The position numbers and the translations under genes were made by a program. A stretch of DNA of 64,000 nt, from NCBI GenBank assembly GCA_000499405.2, contig HG738137.1:22716603-22780602 (forward strand), given 5' to 3'. The notes beneath the pieces were generated by a model, which was not told where the DNA came from, made no database searches, and saw nothing but the letters and a program-made list of their open reading frames with translations. Of this stretch, positions 1 through 12,330 are shown in pieces. Every line of letters starts with the position of its first letter. Position 1 is the stretch's first letter. This stretch comes from Onchocerca volvulus (Eukaryota; Nematoda; Chromadorea; Rhabditida; Onchocercidae).

Positions 1-62
1 CAAATGTTTGTTTTGGTTAAAAAAAAAAAAAGGAAAAATGAAAAACAAATATCAAAACACAC

Positions 63-1105
63 CTGCCATTCATGCTTGTTAATATTCCACAGTACCAATC
101 GTTCACGTGCTCTCGATAAGCACATCAGAAAGAGATAGTATACGAAATTAATAAGCGTGCAAATACCTATGAAAATGAACCAAAATAGCAGAAACAGGTA
201 AAATTTCTCATTGATCATATTCATCATGATGACACATTGTACCGTATGACGTTGCACATTCCCAAGGCGACGTACCTGAAAAAAAGAAAAATAAATAGTT
301 CTTAACATTTTCTTGCCTTTTCTTGAAGCTTCGCAATTATTAGATAGGATGAAGGATATTCTTTGAAATAAATAAAATAAATAAGTCAAGTTTAAAAAGT
401 TAAACCTGGAAGTCACACATGATAACACGTGGAAATATAGATGATTCCATCCATTCCTTTCCATATATTACATCTTTTAATGTCTGAAAAATATGTTTTT
501 AATTTGATTTTTTAATTTTTAATAAAACAACATTGTTTGTTGTGTTCTGAAACTTAAAAGTATTAAATTCAACAAGTCTTGAAGCACAAGCAAATGAGTA
601 GATATGTTGTTTTGAATCATTGAAAAGTATTGATTTATTATTCGTAATCGGATATTTCATAATAATTTCATATATTACTAGTAATTGTAACAAATTTATT
701 ATTCCAACAAAAAGTTAAAACTGATCTTCAGTCATGATTTGATGCTATTTCTATATCATCAAAGAGAGTACTGTCTTTGTGTAGTATTATCGATTGTGAT
801 AACTTAACCACTGAATTATTCTATTTTTGTATTCTCGAAATTCATCGTGAATTTTTAATCTTTGTTAGAAAATACCTGGAAACCCCACTGTATATAGCTA
901 CCACCGAAAAAATGATCCAACATATAAATCTGCCCAATGATATTTATTATATAAAAAAGCTTAGTTAGCAAATACAACATTGTAGCATTTCGACCTGATC
1001 GAGCAAATCCCTAAAATACAAATCTTCAAACTTCTGACATATGCGGAAAAACAAAACAGCAAGAAAAAAAAACTGCTATAAAAATAGAAACTTCCAATTT
1101 CCGTC

Positions 1106-1136
<31 letters not shown>

Positions 1137-2324
1137 ATTTGGTAGAAATTCTGACCAGCCTGAAGCTTTTTGGGGAGTTGAAAACCGATACTGTATCTCC
1201 AATATATTCTGCCAAATTCCGAATTTCTGTATCACGACTGTGACCACATAAAGTGGAACATTTCTTAGCTTCTTTTACTATCCCTTGCGGTTGTATTGCT
1301 GTTAAAGAATTATGGGAATTATGAATGGGATTTCAGGATAACAAGATTTTAATCATTAAAGGTCAGTGGCAATTTTGGAAGAAATTAACTTTATCATGAA
1401 ATGAATGCTTTGGTTAATAATATTACTTATTATTAAATAGTAGAAGATGCAAATAGACATGGTTGTAATTGTTTCAATCTTTTATAGAAATTAAAGTTAC
1501 ATCTAACTTATTTTTCTCGAAAAATGAAATATAATTTGATTTCAAAAAAGATAAGTGGAAGTGAAAAGCTGTAAGAGATGTGTGAAGAAACTGATAACAA
1601 AAAAGTTCATTATTTCTAAATAAAAAAACAAGAGTTTTTGGAATATTACCTGTTTCTTTATAAAAAATATTCCAAAAGTAATTAGGAGCAAAGAACATTA
1701 AGGCTTGCAATGCTAGTACTATCGGCACCCACTGAAATGCAATAAATTCAGTATTATTTACATGCTTATTTCGTTTCAGGTAATTGATTTTTTACATCAT
1801 AATTTGTTAGTAATTGACCGAAAGTATGCTAGTCTTAAGTATAGTAAAATATCCAACTCTATACCATTTACTTGAATACTTGAAAAAAAATTAGTACCCG
1901 ATAATAACTGATCTGATCTCTCCGTTCATGTAATTCGTCTGGTATCTGTTCCGTAAATGGAATATAATATGAATTCTGAATAAAACAGTAATCCTCTGCA
2001 TAATTTTCCCAACCACCTGAAAACAAAATTTTGAAAAGAAACTTTCAAAAACAGGATTCTTATCTTTTTTTTTTTTTTTTTTTTGAGTTCATAATTAAGC
2101 AAACAAACAAAATTCAATGGAAATTGTAGCCTTTTACCTCGAAATTCCATTGGCACCCAGCACTGAATCGGTGAGCCGAAATATTGTTTTGCTGAGATAG
2201 CTAGTGCTACCAAAGCTAATAGCAATGATGTTGCATAATAATTCAAAAAATCAACTCTATCAGCAACCACCTGTGGCTTTACTACTTTATGGATGTAGTC
2301 TGAGATCAATGGAATGCCAAGCAT
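63..2324 (-). CDS. innexin (gap-junction/hemichannel subunit), 5' part, truncated by window edge
   Basis: Innexins form invertebrate gap junctions and hemichannels in the plasma membrane. Exons read on minus: 2138-2324, 1898-2016, 1650-1731, 1156-1298, 876-1010, 406-483 and 63-275; phases close across all junctions, giving 319 codons before the left edge. Family marks are clear: after the first membrane segment comes SAKQYFGSPIQCWVP, the innexin YQSPIQCW-type signature, then WENYAEDYCFIQNSYY with the extracellular cysteines, then WVPIVLALQALMFFAPNYFW at transmembrane segment 2, and finally LGNVQRHTVQCV leading into transmembrane segment 4. The ATG at 2324 matches the usual innexin N-terminus. 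The last part of membrane segment 4 and the C-terminal tail are outside the window. The donor of exon 4 (CTG then GTCAGA) is weak, so that edge is the least certain. A 29-bp A run (1106-1134) lies in the following intron. I cannot say which innexin paralogue this is. Confidence 0.93.
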
Positions 2325-2337
2325 TTTTATTCAGACG

Positions 2338-2348
2338 ATCTGGAAATT
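2338..2348 (-). other. acceptor-like CAG 15 nt before the innexin ATG (possible trans-splice site)
   Basis: On minus the sequence reads TTTCCAG and then a 15-nt leader to the innexin ATG at 2324. A 3' splice site this close to the start codon is what spliced-leader addition predicts. An upstream 5'-UTR exon would look the same. Confidence 0.4.
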
Positions 2349-4737
2349 TCAAGACTTGAAGAGTTTAGATTAGAATTTAAGCAAATTTTTCCGGATGCAT
2401 ATTAGATTTAGTAGTAATTATTTCATGATTTTAAAAAGTCAGGCAAAAATCTGATTAAGTCAAAAGTTCATTATGGAGTAAAACCGCGTCAAATGATTTG
2501 CGTATGAAAATGACATTTGCTAAAGATAGGAAAATAGTTTCAAACAATATTTGCAAAATTGATAAGAAAAAACAAAACAAACCATTGCTCCTCAATTTAA
2601 TGCTTCGAGCAGTTTATGAAATTTAAATAATTTTTTAACAATTAATGATTAAGAAAAATGACTGTTCGATACAAAAGATTTCAATTTCCAATAAATGAGA
2701 AAAAAGAAATAGCTAAGATTCAAAATATATTAAAAGCTCAAGACAAACTGATTATTTCTATATGCTAAGTTCTCTAGAACTAACTTTTGAAATCGGAAGT
2801 GCTTTATATGAGGAACTACTTCAAAAGAAAGCTATCGCTCTAAATAGAAGAGATTTGTCTCTATTTATATTTTTTCATCGTATCTGTCTTGGCAAGTTTA
2901 CAAAAGCAAAAAATGCAGTGGGAAGTGTTAAATGAAGTATAAAACTGCAAATATTGAAAGGAACTTTAACAAAACTTATTATGATGATGAAAACTAAACT
3001 TTCTACAAAGCCTATCAAAACAAAAGTTTAGTATATTTCCAGTAGAACTATTTAAAATACTTAAATGATTTAAATATTTAAGTTTTGAATTATTTCAAAA
3101 AAACTAGGAGCGTAGGAGGTTAAGTAGATTAAAAATATCAGTGTAATGCAGATGTAACACTTCTTCCTAATATGGTTTTTATAGGAAATCCATTTATTCT
3201 ATTAATTGTTAAATCACTGATATTTTCAATTCGTTAAATCCAAATTTCATTGAAATCATTTGATTCTGTTGAAATCTGATTTCAGTTTGCAGCAAATAAA
3301 AGAAAATACGAAGAATGCATAAAGAAAATAATTAAAGTGATGAAATTAAGAAAATGGTTGCTTAATCATAGTAATGACATTAATTATGAACTGTAACGTT
3401 TCATATTTTATTAGTATTCTGAAACGTTTGTAATTGAAATAAATAATAAGGAATTTATTACTCTTCAAATCTAGCAATTGTACACATAGTATGCAATTAC
3501 AAAACATATTAAAGTTTAAAATTATTAAACAAAAGAATTTGAAAAGTTGCAAACATAAATTTAGATAAAAGGATACAAATTCCTAGAAATTTAATATTAA
3601 ATAATCAAAAAATATACAGCAAGAAGCGAACAATTTAAGAACAAGATCTCCGATGGTTAGATGGGTCACATTTGTTCGTTAATCCAATAGCTGTTGACCT
3701 TTGTCAAACTGTTCTCCAGTTTTCTTTTTATCGATCGGTCATTCATTCAGAAACATAATGGCGACGAATGCATAGAAGAGATATATTCCCGAAAGAAGAT
3801 GAGACAGTACAAACATCAAGAATGGCTTGTAATGAATCTTGATGGAAGATTTGTTCAAACAATCGAAAAATCAAAGAGGACAAAAAAATAGTTCGTAGTA
3901 CTTTTCAACAATTGCAAAATATGATGCTATAAAATTGCAACAATTACGATTCTCAAGATTTTATATACGCTATTTACTTTTTGAAAATTTATGAAACTAA
4001 AAAAAAAAAAAAATTTGAAAGGAGAAAACCATGAGAAAAAAGAAACTTTAATCTGTAGATTTTCGAAGTTTTAGATTCAAAAAACAATGTTTTCATTATA
4101 CAATTGAATACATTACAGAGTGCACAGCGAAGGACAAACGATAATTCAGTGATATTCGGTGATAATTCAGTGATATTCGGTGATAATTCAGTGATATTCG
4201 ATGATAATTCAGTGATAACATTCCTTGAAGTACTCCTCTATGTGCAGAAGAATCTAAATAAATACTGCGACAAAGAAATGATGAAAATGAAAGAAGTGCC
4301 GGACACTTTTCTATGCCAATAATTATAAAGTCTGGCGACAAAAAGCAAATGACAGAAGAAGTGGACGAAATCTTTCTTTCGACACCACCACCACCAGAAC
4401 AAAACGTATAGAGCAAGCGACCAAAGAATAATGTGAAACGAATGAAGCGCAGTGAAGAGGTCCATCTCGAGTACCATCCAAGAGACCCCGACCTTTACCC
4501 TTCCCATCTCTTCTCTCTCCTCATCTCATATTCTCTCTGCACACTCTAATCACCCATACCGAAGAATTCAGCTAAGAAGTGGCTTTTGTCCAGTGTTAGC
4601 TCGCGACACTCAATACAGAAGTGGACAGACAGAGGAGCACATTGCTTATCAAAAAAGGGGCAATTTAGGCAACGATAAGCGACATTATTATCTTTTCGCG
4701 ACATTATTGCATCCGCAATTTCACATTTCGCACTTTC
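2349..4737. other. intergenic, no gene seen
   Basis: AT-rich sequence with only short unlinked open frames. It contains a 21-bp tandem repeat (4140-4217) and, from about 4380 to 4640, a stretch visibly richer in G+C than its surroundings but without an open frame that I can assign. Confidence 0.6.
4140..4217. repeat. 21-bp tandem repeat, about 3.7 copies
   Basis: The unit GATAATTCAGTGATATTCGG plus T is repeated almost perfectly head to tail; the third copy has one G-to-A change. Because 21 is a multiple of three, every frame over it stays open and reads as a seven-residue repeat, but no coding exon is supported here. Confidence 0.9.
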
Positions 4738-5246
4738 CTTTTCAAATCAATAAAAATCATTTCGAAATTTAAATTTCGAAACGAAGAAGGCTCGGAAGTT
4801 AACGATAACAAAGTTTGATATTATTTCTATCCTAGGAATTGGAGGATGATCTGATAGAGAGGTGAAAAGTTTTTTATTTTATTGTGTAAAAAGAGACGAA
4901 TTTCGTTTGCAGAAAAAATTTATTGATGGCATAGTGATTCTTCGTTATAAGCAATTATTAGAGAATATGAAGTAAATTGTTCACTAGTTATTCAATCTTT
5001 ATCGCTCGTAGAAAAGAGGTCTATTCCTTCTTGATTGTCGATTTGTTGTTAATGTATCGCTTCGAACTCCAAACAGAACTTGGACTCAAAAAAAGCACAA
5101 AATAAAGATAATAATTCAACGATTGAAAAATTTTATAACTCGAATGAATTCGAACTGAACCGAACTCAAACTGCTTCCAGCTCCAAAAAATTGACTTTTT
5201 GAATCCTTTCGGAACTCATCCTCTTTTTTGATTTCCAATGTCTATT

Positions 5247-5363
5247 TATTATTATTTATATTATTTATTATTATTATTATTATTTATATTATTTATTATT
5301 ATTAATTATTATTATTATTAATATTATTATTATTACTACTAGTATTATTATTATTATTAAAAA
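5247..5363. repeat. (ATT)n-rich microsatellite
   Basis: Interrupted ATT/TTA trinucleotide array, followed by a short GA run. It lies within the roughly 770-bp block present in the left duplicate only. Confidence 0.9.
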
Positions 5364-7512
5364 AAGAGAGAGAGAGATGGGAGGTAGAAGGAAAGTGCGA
5401 GAAAGAAGGGAAGGCGGGATCAATAAACTCCACCTTTTACTTTCAGTTACGGACGTGGCACGTGAAAAAAATAAAAACCGTCTATATAAAAATGATGTTC
5501 TATTGGTATACAAGTTTCTATCAAAATTTGAGAAGAATCGGAGAAGAACTTCCGGAGATCCGTTCGGGTAACAAATAGTATTTACATTTTTATTTGCATA
5601 GAATAGATAATTATATCTTTCAGATTTTACCGACAGTACGGTTCTAGCCCTTGTTCTTGGATGATTTCGGATTTTAATTGTTGAATGAAAATAATTTTTA
5701 TTAAATGATTTCATTGGCAATCCAATTCTCTCTGAAATATATAGTATTTCATTTCATACTTCACGCCTTCGACTTTTTGTCGACTGATTTTTCAATTTAA
5801 ATATCGTATTTCAACTTTTATATAGAATGGAGTTTTTCGAAAATATTTCGTAATACAATTTAAATATTGTATTTCAACCCCTCAAAGTCATTTTTTTTCT
5901 GCAAAATTATGTTTTGAAGTCGATATTCCCCCATTTAAATTTATGAAATATTTTCGAATTACCAATCTGTGTTTACAATGATAATTTTTAAAAATAGTTA
6001 TGCAGTTGCATTTACTTTATTATAAATAACTCTGGCTTGCTTAATGTCTCGATCATACCACCAAAAGATGAAACAACTATTTGAAGTTCAAAAAAACTGA
6101 AAGGAATATGAAGACTTAATGTAAAATACATTATAAGATACAGTCCGTTCGACAACTTTCAAGTTTTATGATAGTACTAAAAAGAATAGAAAGAAAACTA
6201 TGGGCTCTTTCAAACACATATTAGCAAATTTCTTTTTTATTTTACTCTCCTTCTAGTGCAATATTCACTTTATTACCGTAAACTTGAAAATGATTGGACG
6301 AAACGTATCTTAATTAAGGGTAATAAAGGTTATGTGACAAATCTTTTCGGTAACATCTGCATAGACAGAAGGTAAGATGGTGTTTGTCATTCATAGAGAG
6401 TTATGATATTCTGGCCAAGAATTTCTGTGATTCTCAGAAGATCGATTAGAATTTAAATTAAAAATTGATTCTTATCAGATAATAAAACATCCAGCATTAT
6501 AAATTATCATATGTCTTTTGAAATCTTGCTAGCACATCTCGTCGTATCAAAAGTATATAATACATTTCATCAAGAAACTCTCCATGGGTACTGCAATCTA
6601 AGTGGTTGACATGTCGAAGAATGATTCCCGTGTCCATCTTCTGCCAGTCCTGAACTTAAGACCTGATATCATTGCTGCTCCATGCCGTAATTTATTGGAG
6701 TCTAAAATTTTCATCATAATTCCTGAGTCTATAATCTATTTTTATAAATTTTCATGATGACATCTTTTTATAAAAAATCCATGAAAGTTTCGAATTTTAA
6801 AAAAAATTTTATTATTTTATTAACATATATGTTTTCCAGTGTTTCATCTTTTCTTTTTAGCATTTAGCTACTTCTGAAAGTTTTTGATTCTTCATTTGTT
6901 CAATTATTTCAAATAATATTCTTGCATAAAGTCGGGAAATTTACTTCAAAATCAATATTGTTCATTTCAGGACAGAACTTCAGGAACTGCTGAAGTAACG
7001 CATCATTCGAATCAAAAAAAAAAGATGTGTTGAAATCTCAATAACAAGAACTCCGAATGCTTTGATTTTTTCATAGTCAACTGATCTGGATTGTTGAAAA
7101 TGTGAAACAAAAATTGTAAGATATCTGAAGTACTTGAAATGCCTACAAGCATAGCACAAGTCAACATCGAATGTATCTAAATCGTGATTACTGAATGCCT
7201 AGAGCTTTAGGAGACTACGGAAAATTTGATGACTTGGATCACCAATGATTGTCCTAACCATAACTTGCAAGAATTCCCAGAAATGCTACAGAAAAATAAT
7301 TATTATTTCAACTTTTGGGACTTTTTGGCAGAATGTGATCATTCGAATTAGCTTTATCAATCACTCTTTTTTTCTGTCATCACTCTGTATGGAAAACACT
7401 TCAGCGAGGTCGAATTGATAATGCCAGTGACATAACTTGCCAATAAATAATAACAAACCAGCAAATTCTTGTGGAAATGAATTATCCAAAACGATGACGT
7501 TGTTAAATCTGA

Positions 7513-7535
7513 ATATATATATATATATATATATA
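7513..7535. repeat. (TA)n microsatellite
   Basis: About eleven uninterrupted TA units near the end of the left duplicate. Confidence 0.9.
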
Positions 7536-7545
7536 ATATTCAAAA

Positions 7546-10312
7546 AAATAAAATATAAAATGTAAAAAAACCGAATGAATGCAGTGAGTGCAATATGACA
7601 GTAAAATAAAGTGAACTTCTCCAAGGAGTGGAGGGAGAGAATAAGTGAAAAAAATAGTACAGTCAAAGTCTGAATGCAAAAAGACAGTAAAAAAAGATTT
7701 TAAATTTCAATCTTCGCTCTTTAATGAGAAAAATTTATGATGCTGGAGAAGAAGTAAAATGTTCGAATACACATTTTTAGATATTATTAACCTAACAATA
7801 ATTTTAGCAAAAAACTTACAAAATTCACACTAATGGAAGATTAGCAGGGTTAAAATATAAGATTCGACTTCTTCATTTGACACAGCTTCTTCTCAATTAA
7901 AAGATGACATGAGATGAGACAGAACAGTGAACTTTATATGTTCTATTTTAGTATTCTCTTTTCTAATACCGCTAAATCTTAGAAGAAGTTTTCGCCCATT
8001 TTGGTATTCTCTCTTTTCACCATCAGAAAAGTGAAATAAATAGATAGTAAAATCGAAATTATATTAATAGTAGAAGCTACAAGCATTTTCTTTGCTTCAA
8101 AATATTTTATTATGTGAAAAGTAAGAATTAAATTATGTTAAGTCATTATTATGTGACTCTTCAAAAGCTATGTAATAAGATGTACTGTCGAAAGTAAGTA
8201 GAAGTTAGAACCGAACAGATCTAAACAAAATAAAAATTGGTAGAGAAATTTCAATTCGCATGTAATGGGAAGTAAATTTATATTTATTTCTAATCGCTTT
8301 CGATAGCATGCATCATTGCATTAAAAAATATTTTAGTAATTGTGCAATTGCAATGTAATTAAAAATAACAGCTATGTCATACATAAAATTGCACTATCAC
8401 TATCATCACTATTTTCCACAGATTTTCTTAAATGTGCTCGGTTTCGGTTCTCATATGAAAAATATACAAAACCTCTTTAAACTTTACTTGTAGCAATGAT
8501 AGCACACTGTTATTTCAGCATTCCTTATACATCTTTTATAATAACAAAAAACTTTAACAACAATTTCATGGAATTTTAAAATAAACAAACATTTATTTTA
8601 AAATCGCATAGACATCATCTTACATAAAAGTTCATGATATGCTGCTTTTTGAATAAGAGGGTATCGAAAATACAAACAAATGTGTCGCCCATAGAATTAC
8701 AATAAATTTCGCTTATATAAAACTAGCAAAAGATTTAAATATGGTTCCACAGAAAATATTTCAAGGAAGGAAATAAAAATATATTTATCTTTATCTATTT
8801 ATTTAAATTCGAAATGGAGCAAGCAAATTCTATAGACTTACATAATAAAATAATGCCAGGTTTTTTCATATAGCAACTGCAAGGTAATTAAGAAATTCCT
8901 AAAAATCAAAGAGGCTTAAGAACTGCAAAAAATTTCGAGATTGTGAAATTATTTAAACACTTCAATAATGATGAATAAACGTTAAACAAAATAATTTAGA
9001 TATGTGACTTGTAATATTTGGCAACAAAAGAGCATAACTACTTTAAAATTAAAAAAACCTGTCTAATAATTGGACATAATCGGTTATTTATTTTTAGTTT
9101 CTCTTTTCTCGATTGTCCTACTGCGATATATTTCATCATGATATTTCTAGCTAAAAAAAATGATTTATTAATCTAATCTATATCTTTCAAGTAATCTGAA
9201 GTTTTTCAAGCATTTTTCCATCTTATCAAGCATTCTTAAAGTTTCTTATATGAGAATTTCGCATTAATACAGACATGCAGTGAGATTCAACATTGATAAT
9301 ATCCTCTTTTTGTATAATCATACCAATTTTCCAGAAAATATTTGGGATAGCTTAATTATGTAAATAACGTAACATGATAATATAATTAATACAAACAATT
9401 CATGTTAATTAATAAATAAGGACATCTCTCTCATTTTGAGCTTTAGCATACTTTGAAAAGTTCCACTTAAAGGTTATATTAACCATTATTGGAAAATGAA
9501 CCTTTTATAATCCAATATTACCAATATAATTAAGAAAAATCAATATTGCATATGATTCAGTTTTGAACTGAATTGCATAAAAAATTACAAAATTGCAGAG
9601 AAAAGAAAATTCTTTTCTGAAGGATTCTTGTTGAGGAAAGAATTTGATCATTTCGTTCGTAGTTTGGACTGGATTGGATATTCTTGATGCCTGCGATTCG
9701 TTGCGTCGACGAAGTCTTTGTTGATCTTATAGATATAGTAGACGATAGTCTTCATCAATTTTACACGAGATTATAGATTGATCTTATACGACATTTATTC
9801 AGTGACATACTTAACAAGAACACGACTAAATGAACAGTACACAGCAAGTAACAAAGGATATTAACAGTTGTTTGAATGTTCACTACATTATCGTACTTTC
9901 TTTTTGAGACTATCGTCATTCTTTCACTTCATCACTGCTGCCGTTCTGATTCCCACGTAGCTGTCGATCCAATTGAATGTAGCTTCTGAGAAAATGTGGC
10001 TCGTACTGTTCTACTTCCGAATTGCCTTTCTTCCCACGTTGAATCGTTTTCGAAATTAAATTGAAACTGAACGTTAGATTTATGTTTTTCACTGTTAGAT
10101 TCATGTTTTTAATTAATTAATGCACCAATGTTAGATTCGTATTTTTAACTAATTGACGGTATCAAATAAAGCAGATGTATAACTTCAATTAAACTATAAA
10201 TATTCTTTTATAATTAATAACTGGCCGTATTATTATTCCATCTAAAATGCATATTTTGGAAATGAAAGATATTAACTCCCCGTATCCCATCCATACGTAT
10301 GATATTTTATAT
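7546..10312. other. spacer between the two duplicate copies; no gene seen
   Basis: Mostly AT-rich noncoding sequence. An open frame on minus at 9916-10104 has a hydrophilic, richer-GC second half (GNSEVEQYEPHFLRSYIQLD and beyond) that could be an exon or a decayed element, but no splice context or homologue supports it. About three degenerate copies of a motif like GTTAGATTCATGTTTTT occur at roughly 10070-10150. Confidence 0.5.
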
Positions 10313-12330
10313 TTCAAATCAATAAAAATACTATTTCTAAACTGAATTTCGAAACAGAGAAGGACCGGAGATGAACGACGATTAAATTTCGACATTATTG
10401 CCATCGTGGGAGTTAGACAATCTAATCTGATGGATAAGACTATACACTCATACTTGGATGGTTTCGATTTAATTTTTGGATAGGAAAATTTTTATCGAAT
10501 AAATTTGTTGGCAAATCAATTCTCCCCTGAATTTCATATTTAGCCTTTCAGTCTTTGTCCTCTTATTTTATCCGGTTTAAATATCTTGTTTCTGTCCTCA
10601 AAATCACTTTCCTCTATAAAATTTCTATTTGAGTCGATATTTCTCATCTGAATTTATAAGTATTAATCAGATGACGTTTCAATTTGTATTTAAATGATAA
10701 TGTTTCGAATAAAATTATTCAGCTGCATTTGTTTGATTGTGAATAATTCTGACTTGCTTCATGTGTCAATCATACAACCAAAAGATGAAACAACTATATG
10801 AGGTTCTAAGAAACACAAAGGAGTGTCATAACCTAATAAGAAATATAAAATATATTCCGTTAGATCAATTTTCAAATTTATATGATGCTAAAGTGGATGG
10901 GGAAAAAACTATAGGCTCTTTCAAGTACCTATTAGCTCGGCATTTAATAGGCTCTTTCTCATTTTGTTCTCCTTCTATTGCAATATCCATTTTATATCAC
11001 CATAAACTTGAAAATAGTCGAAAGAAACATATCCGCAAAGGTCAGTCATGTGGCAAATCATACTTTTTAGTGGTACTTGGACATAAACAGAAGATAAGAT
11101 GGTGTTTGTTATTCATAGAGAGTAATGATATCATGGCCAAGGAGTCCTCTAATTTTTAGAGGACTGGTTGGAATTTGAGTTCAAAACTGATTGATTATAT
11201 CTTATCAACAAAAGAACACTCAAAATTGTCAATAGCCATGTAACTTTCGAAATAAAGCTAGTATATTGCGTCATGAGACATTTTATCGAAGATGTATAAT
11301 ATATTTCATCAATAAACTCTTTACGGATACTGTAATTAGTGCTGGTTACATGAAGGATATGATTTCTGCATCGTATCTTTTACCAGGCCGGAACCCACGT
11401 CCTGATATCATTGCTGCCGAACGCGATGTTAGTGGATACTAAAATTTTCGGCAGAATTCGTAAATCTATAACTTATTTTTTAAAATTTTCATGGCGAATG
11501 GCATTTTTTTAATGAAATCCATGAATTGTGCTACTAAATTTCGAAATTTCAAAGAAATTTTGTTCACTTATTAGCATTTGTGTTTTTCGTTTTCATGCTT
11601 TTTTTTTTTCAACATTTTGAAGATTCTGAAAGTTTTTTCAACACTTTGAAGATTCCGAAAGTTTTAGATTCTTTTATTTGTCAGTTCAACTGTTTTAAAT
11701 ATCATTCTTGTACGAAGATTGGGAAAACTTACGGTAAAACCCTCGATATAGCCAGTGCCGTCTATTCCAAGAACCGACCGCAGAGATCGCAGAAATGATG
11801 CTTTGTTCAAATCGTGAGCAGTTTTCTGAAATCCGTATAAAAATTTTGAATGCTTTGATTTTTCCAAAATAAACTAATTTGGACTACCGAAGATGTGAGA
11901 CAAAAATTATAAGGTACCTGAGGTACTGAATATCTTAAAAACAAAACTTAAATGACCGCAATATATCCAAATTGTGATTACTAAATGTCTTCAGAATTTA
12001 GGTATACCGTGACGAAGTTAAGAACTCAAATCAACGATAATCCTGCCAAGTGCAGTTTGTAGAATTCTTAGAAATGATATGAAAAAAGAAACACCAGTAA
12101 ACTTTCAACTACGGGGATCCGAATAAGTTTTATAATCAACAGATCATTTTTATGTCATCTTACTTTGTATGCAGGATATCTGATGAAGTTCGAATCATCG
12201 ATAATGCCGGTAACAGAACTTGCCAATAAATAGCAATAGATGAGAGTACCCAATAGATTCCTGTGGTAATGAATTATCCACAGACGAAATGATGACATTC
12301 CTATGAATTTTTTGATTTCTGAAAATTCCT
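10313..12330. repeat. right copy of the diverged direct duplication (partner 4738-7545)
   Basis: Same content and order as the left copy without its roughly 770-bp extra block. Open frames at 10761-11159 and elsewhere do not line up with open frames in the partner, so I do not call genes here. Confidence 0.85.

Larger units (their letters stand above)
4738..7545. repeat. left copy of a diverged direct duplication (partner 10313-12330)
   Basis: Segments 4738-4862 and about 5630-7545 match 10313-10437 and about 10438-12330 in the same orientation and order. Anchors shared by both include ACCAAAAGATGAAACAACTA (6059 onward and 10778 onward), AAGATGGTGTTTGT, CCTGATATCATTGCTGC and AACTTGCCAATAAATA. 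Many substitutions and small gaps separate the copies. The left copy carries about 770 extra bases (4863-5630), including an (ATT)n block. No open frame is preserved in both, so this looks like old noncoding or dead sequence. Confidence 0.85.

Noticed and set aside
961..1215. 84-codon frame including a polyphenylalanine run
   Set aside because: Only its first part is innexin exon 4; the rest is translation of the intronic A homopolymer.
5289..5720. 143-codon minus-strand frame
   Set aside because: More than a quarter of it is translated (ATT)n microsatellite, and it has no recognisable domain.
10761..11159. 132-codon open frame on plus inside the right duplicate
   Set aside because: The equivalent stretch of the left duplicate (around 6040-6430) is interrupted, the predicted protein has no family marks, and it lies in a duplication with no other coding signal.
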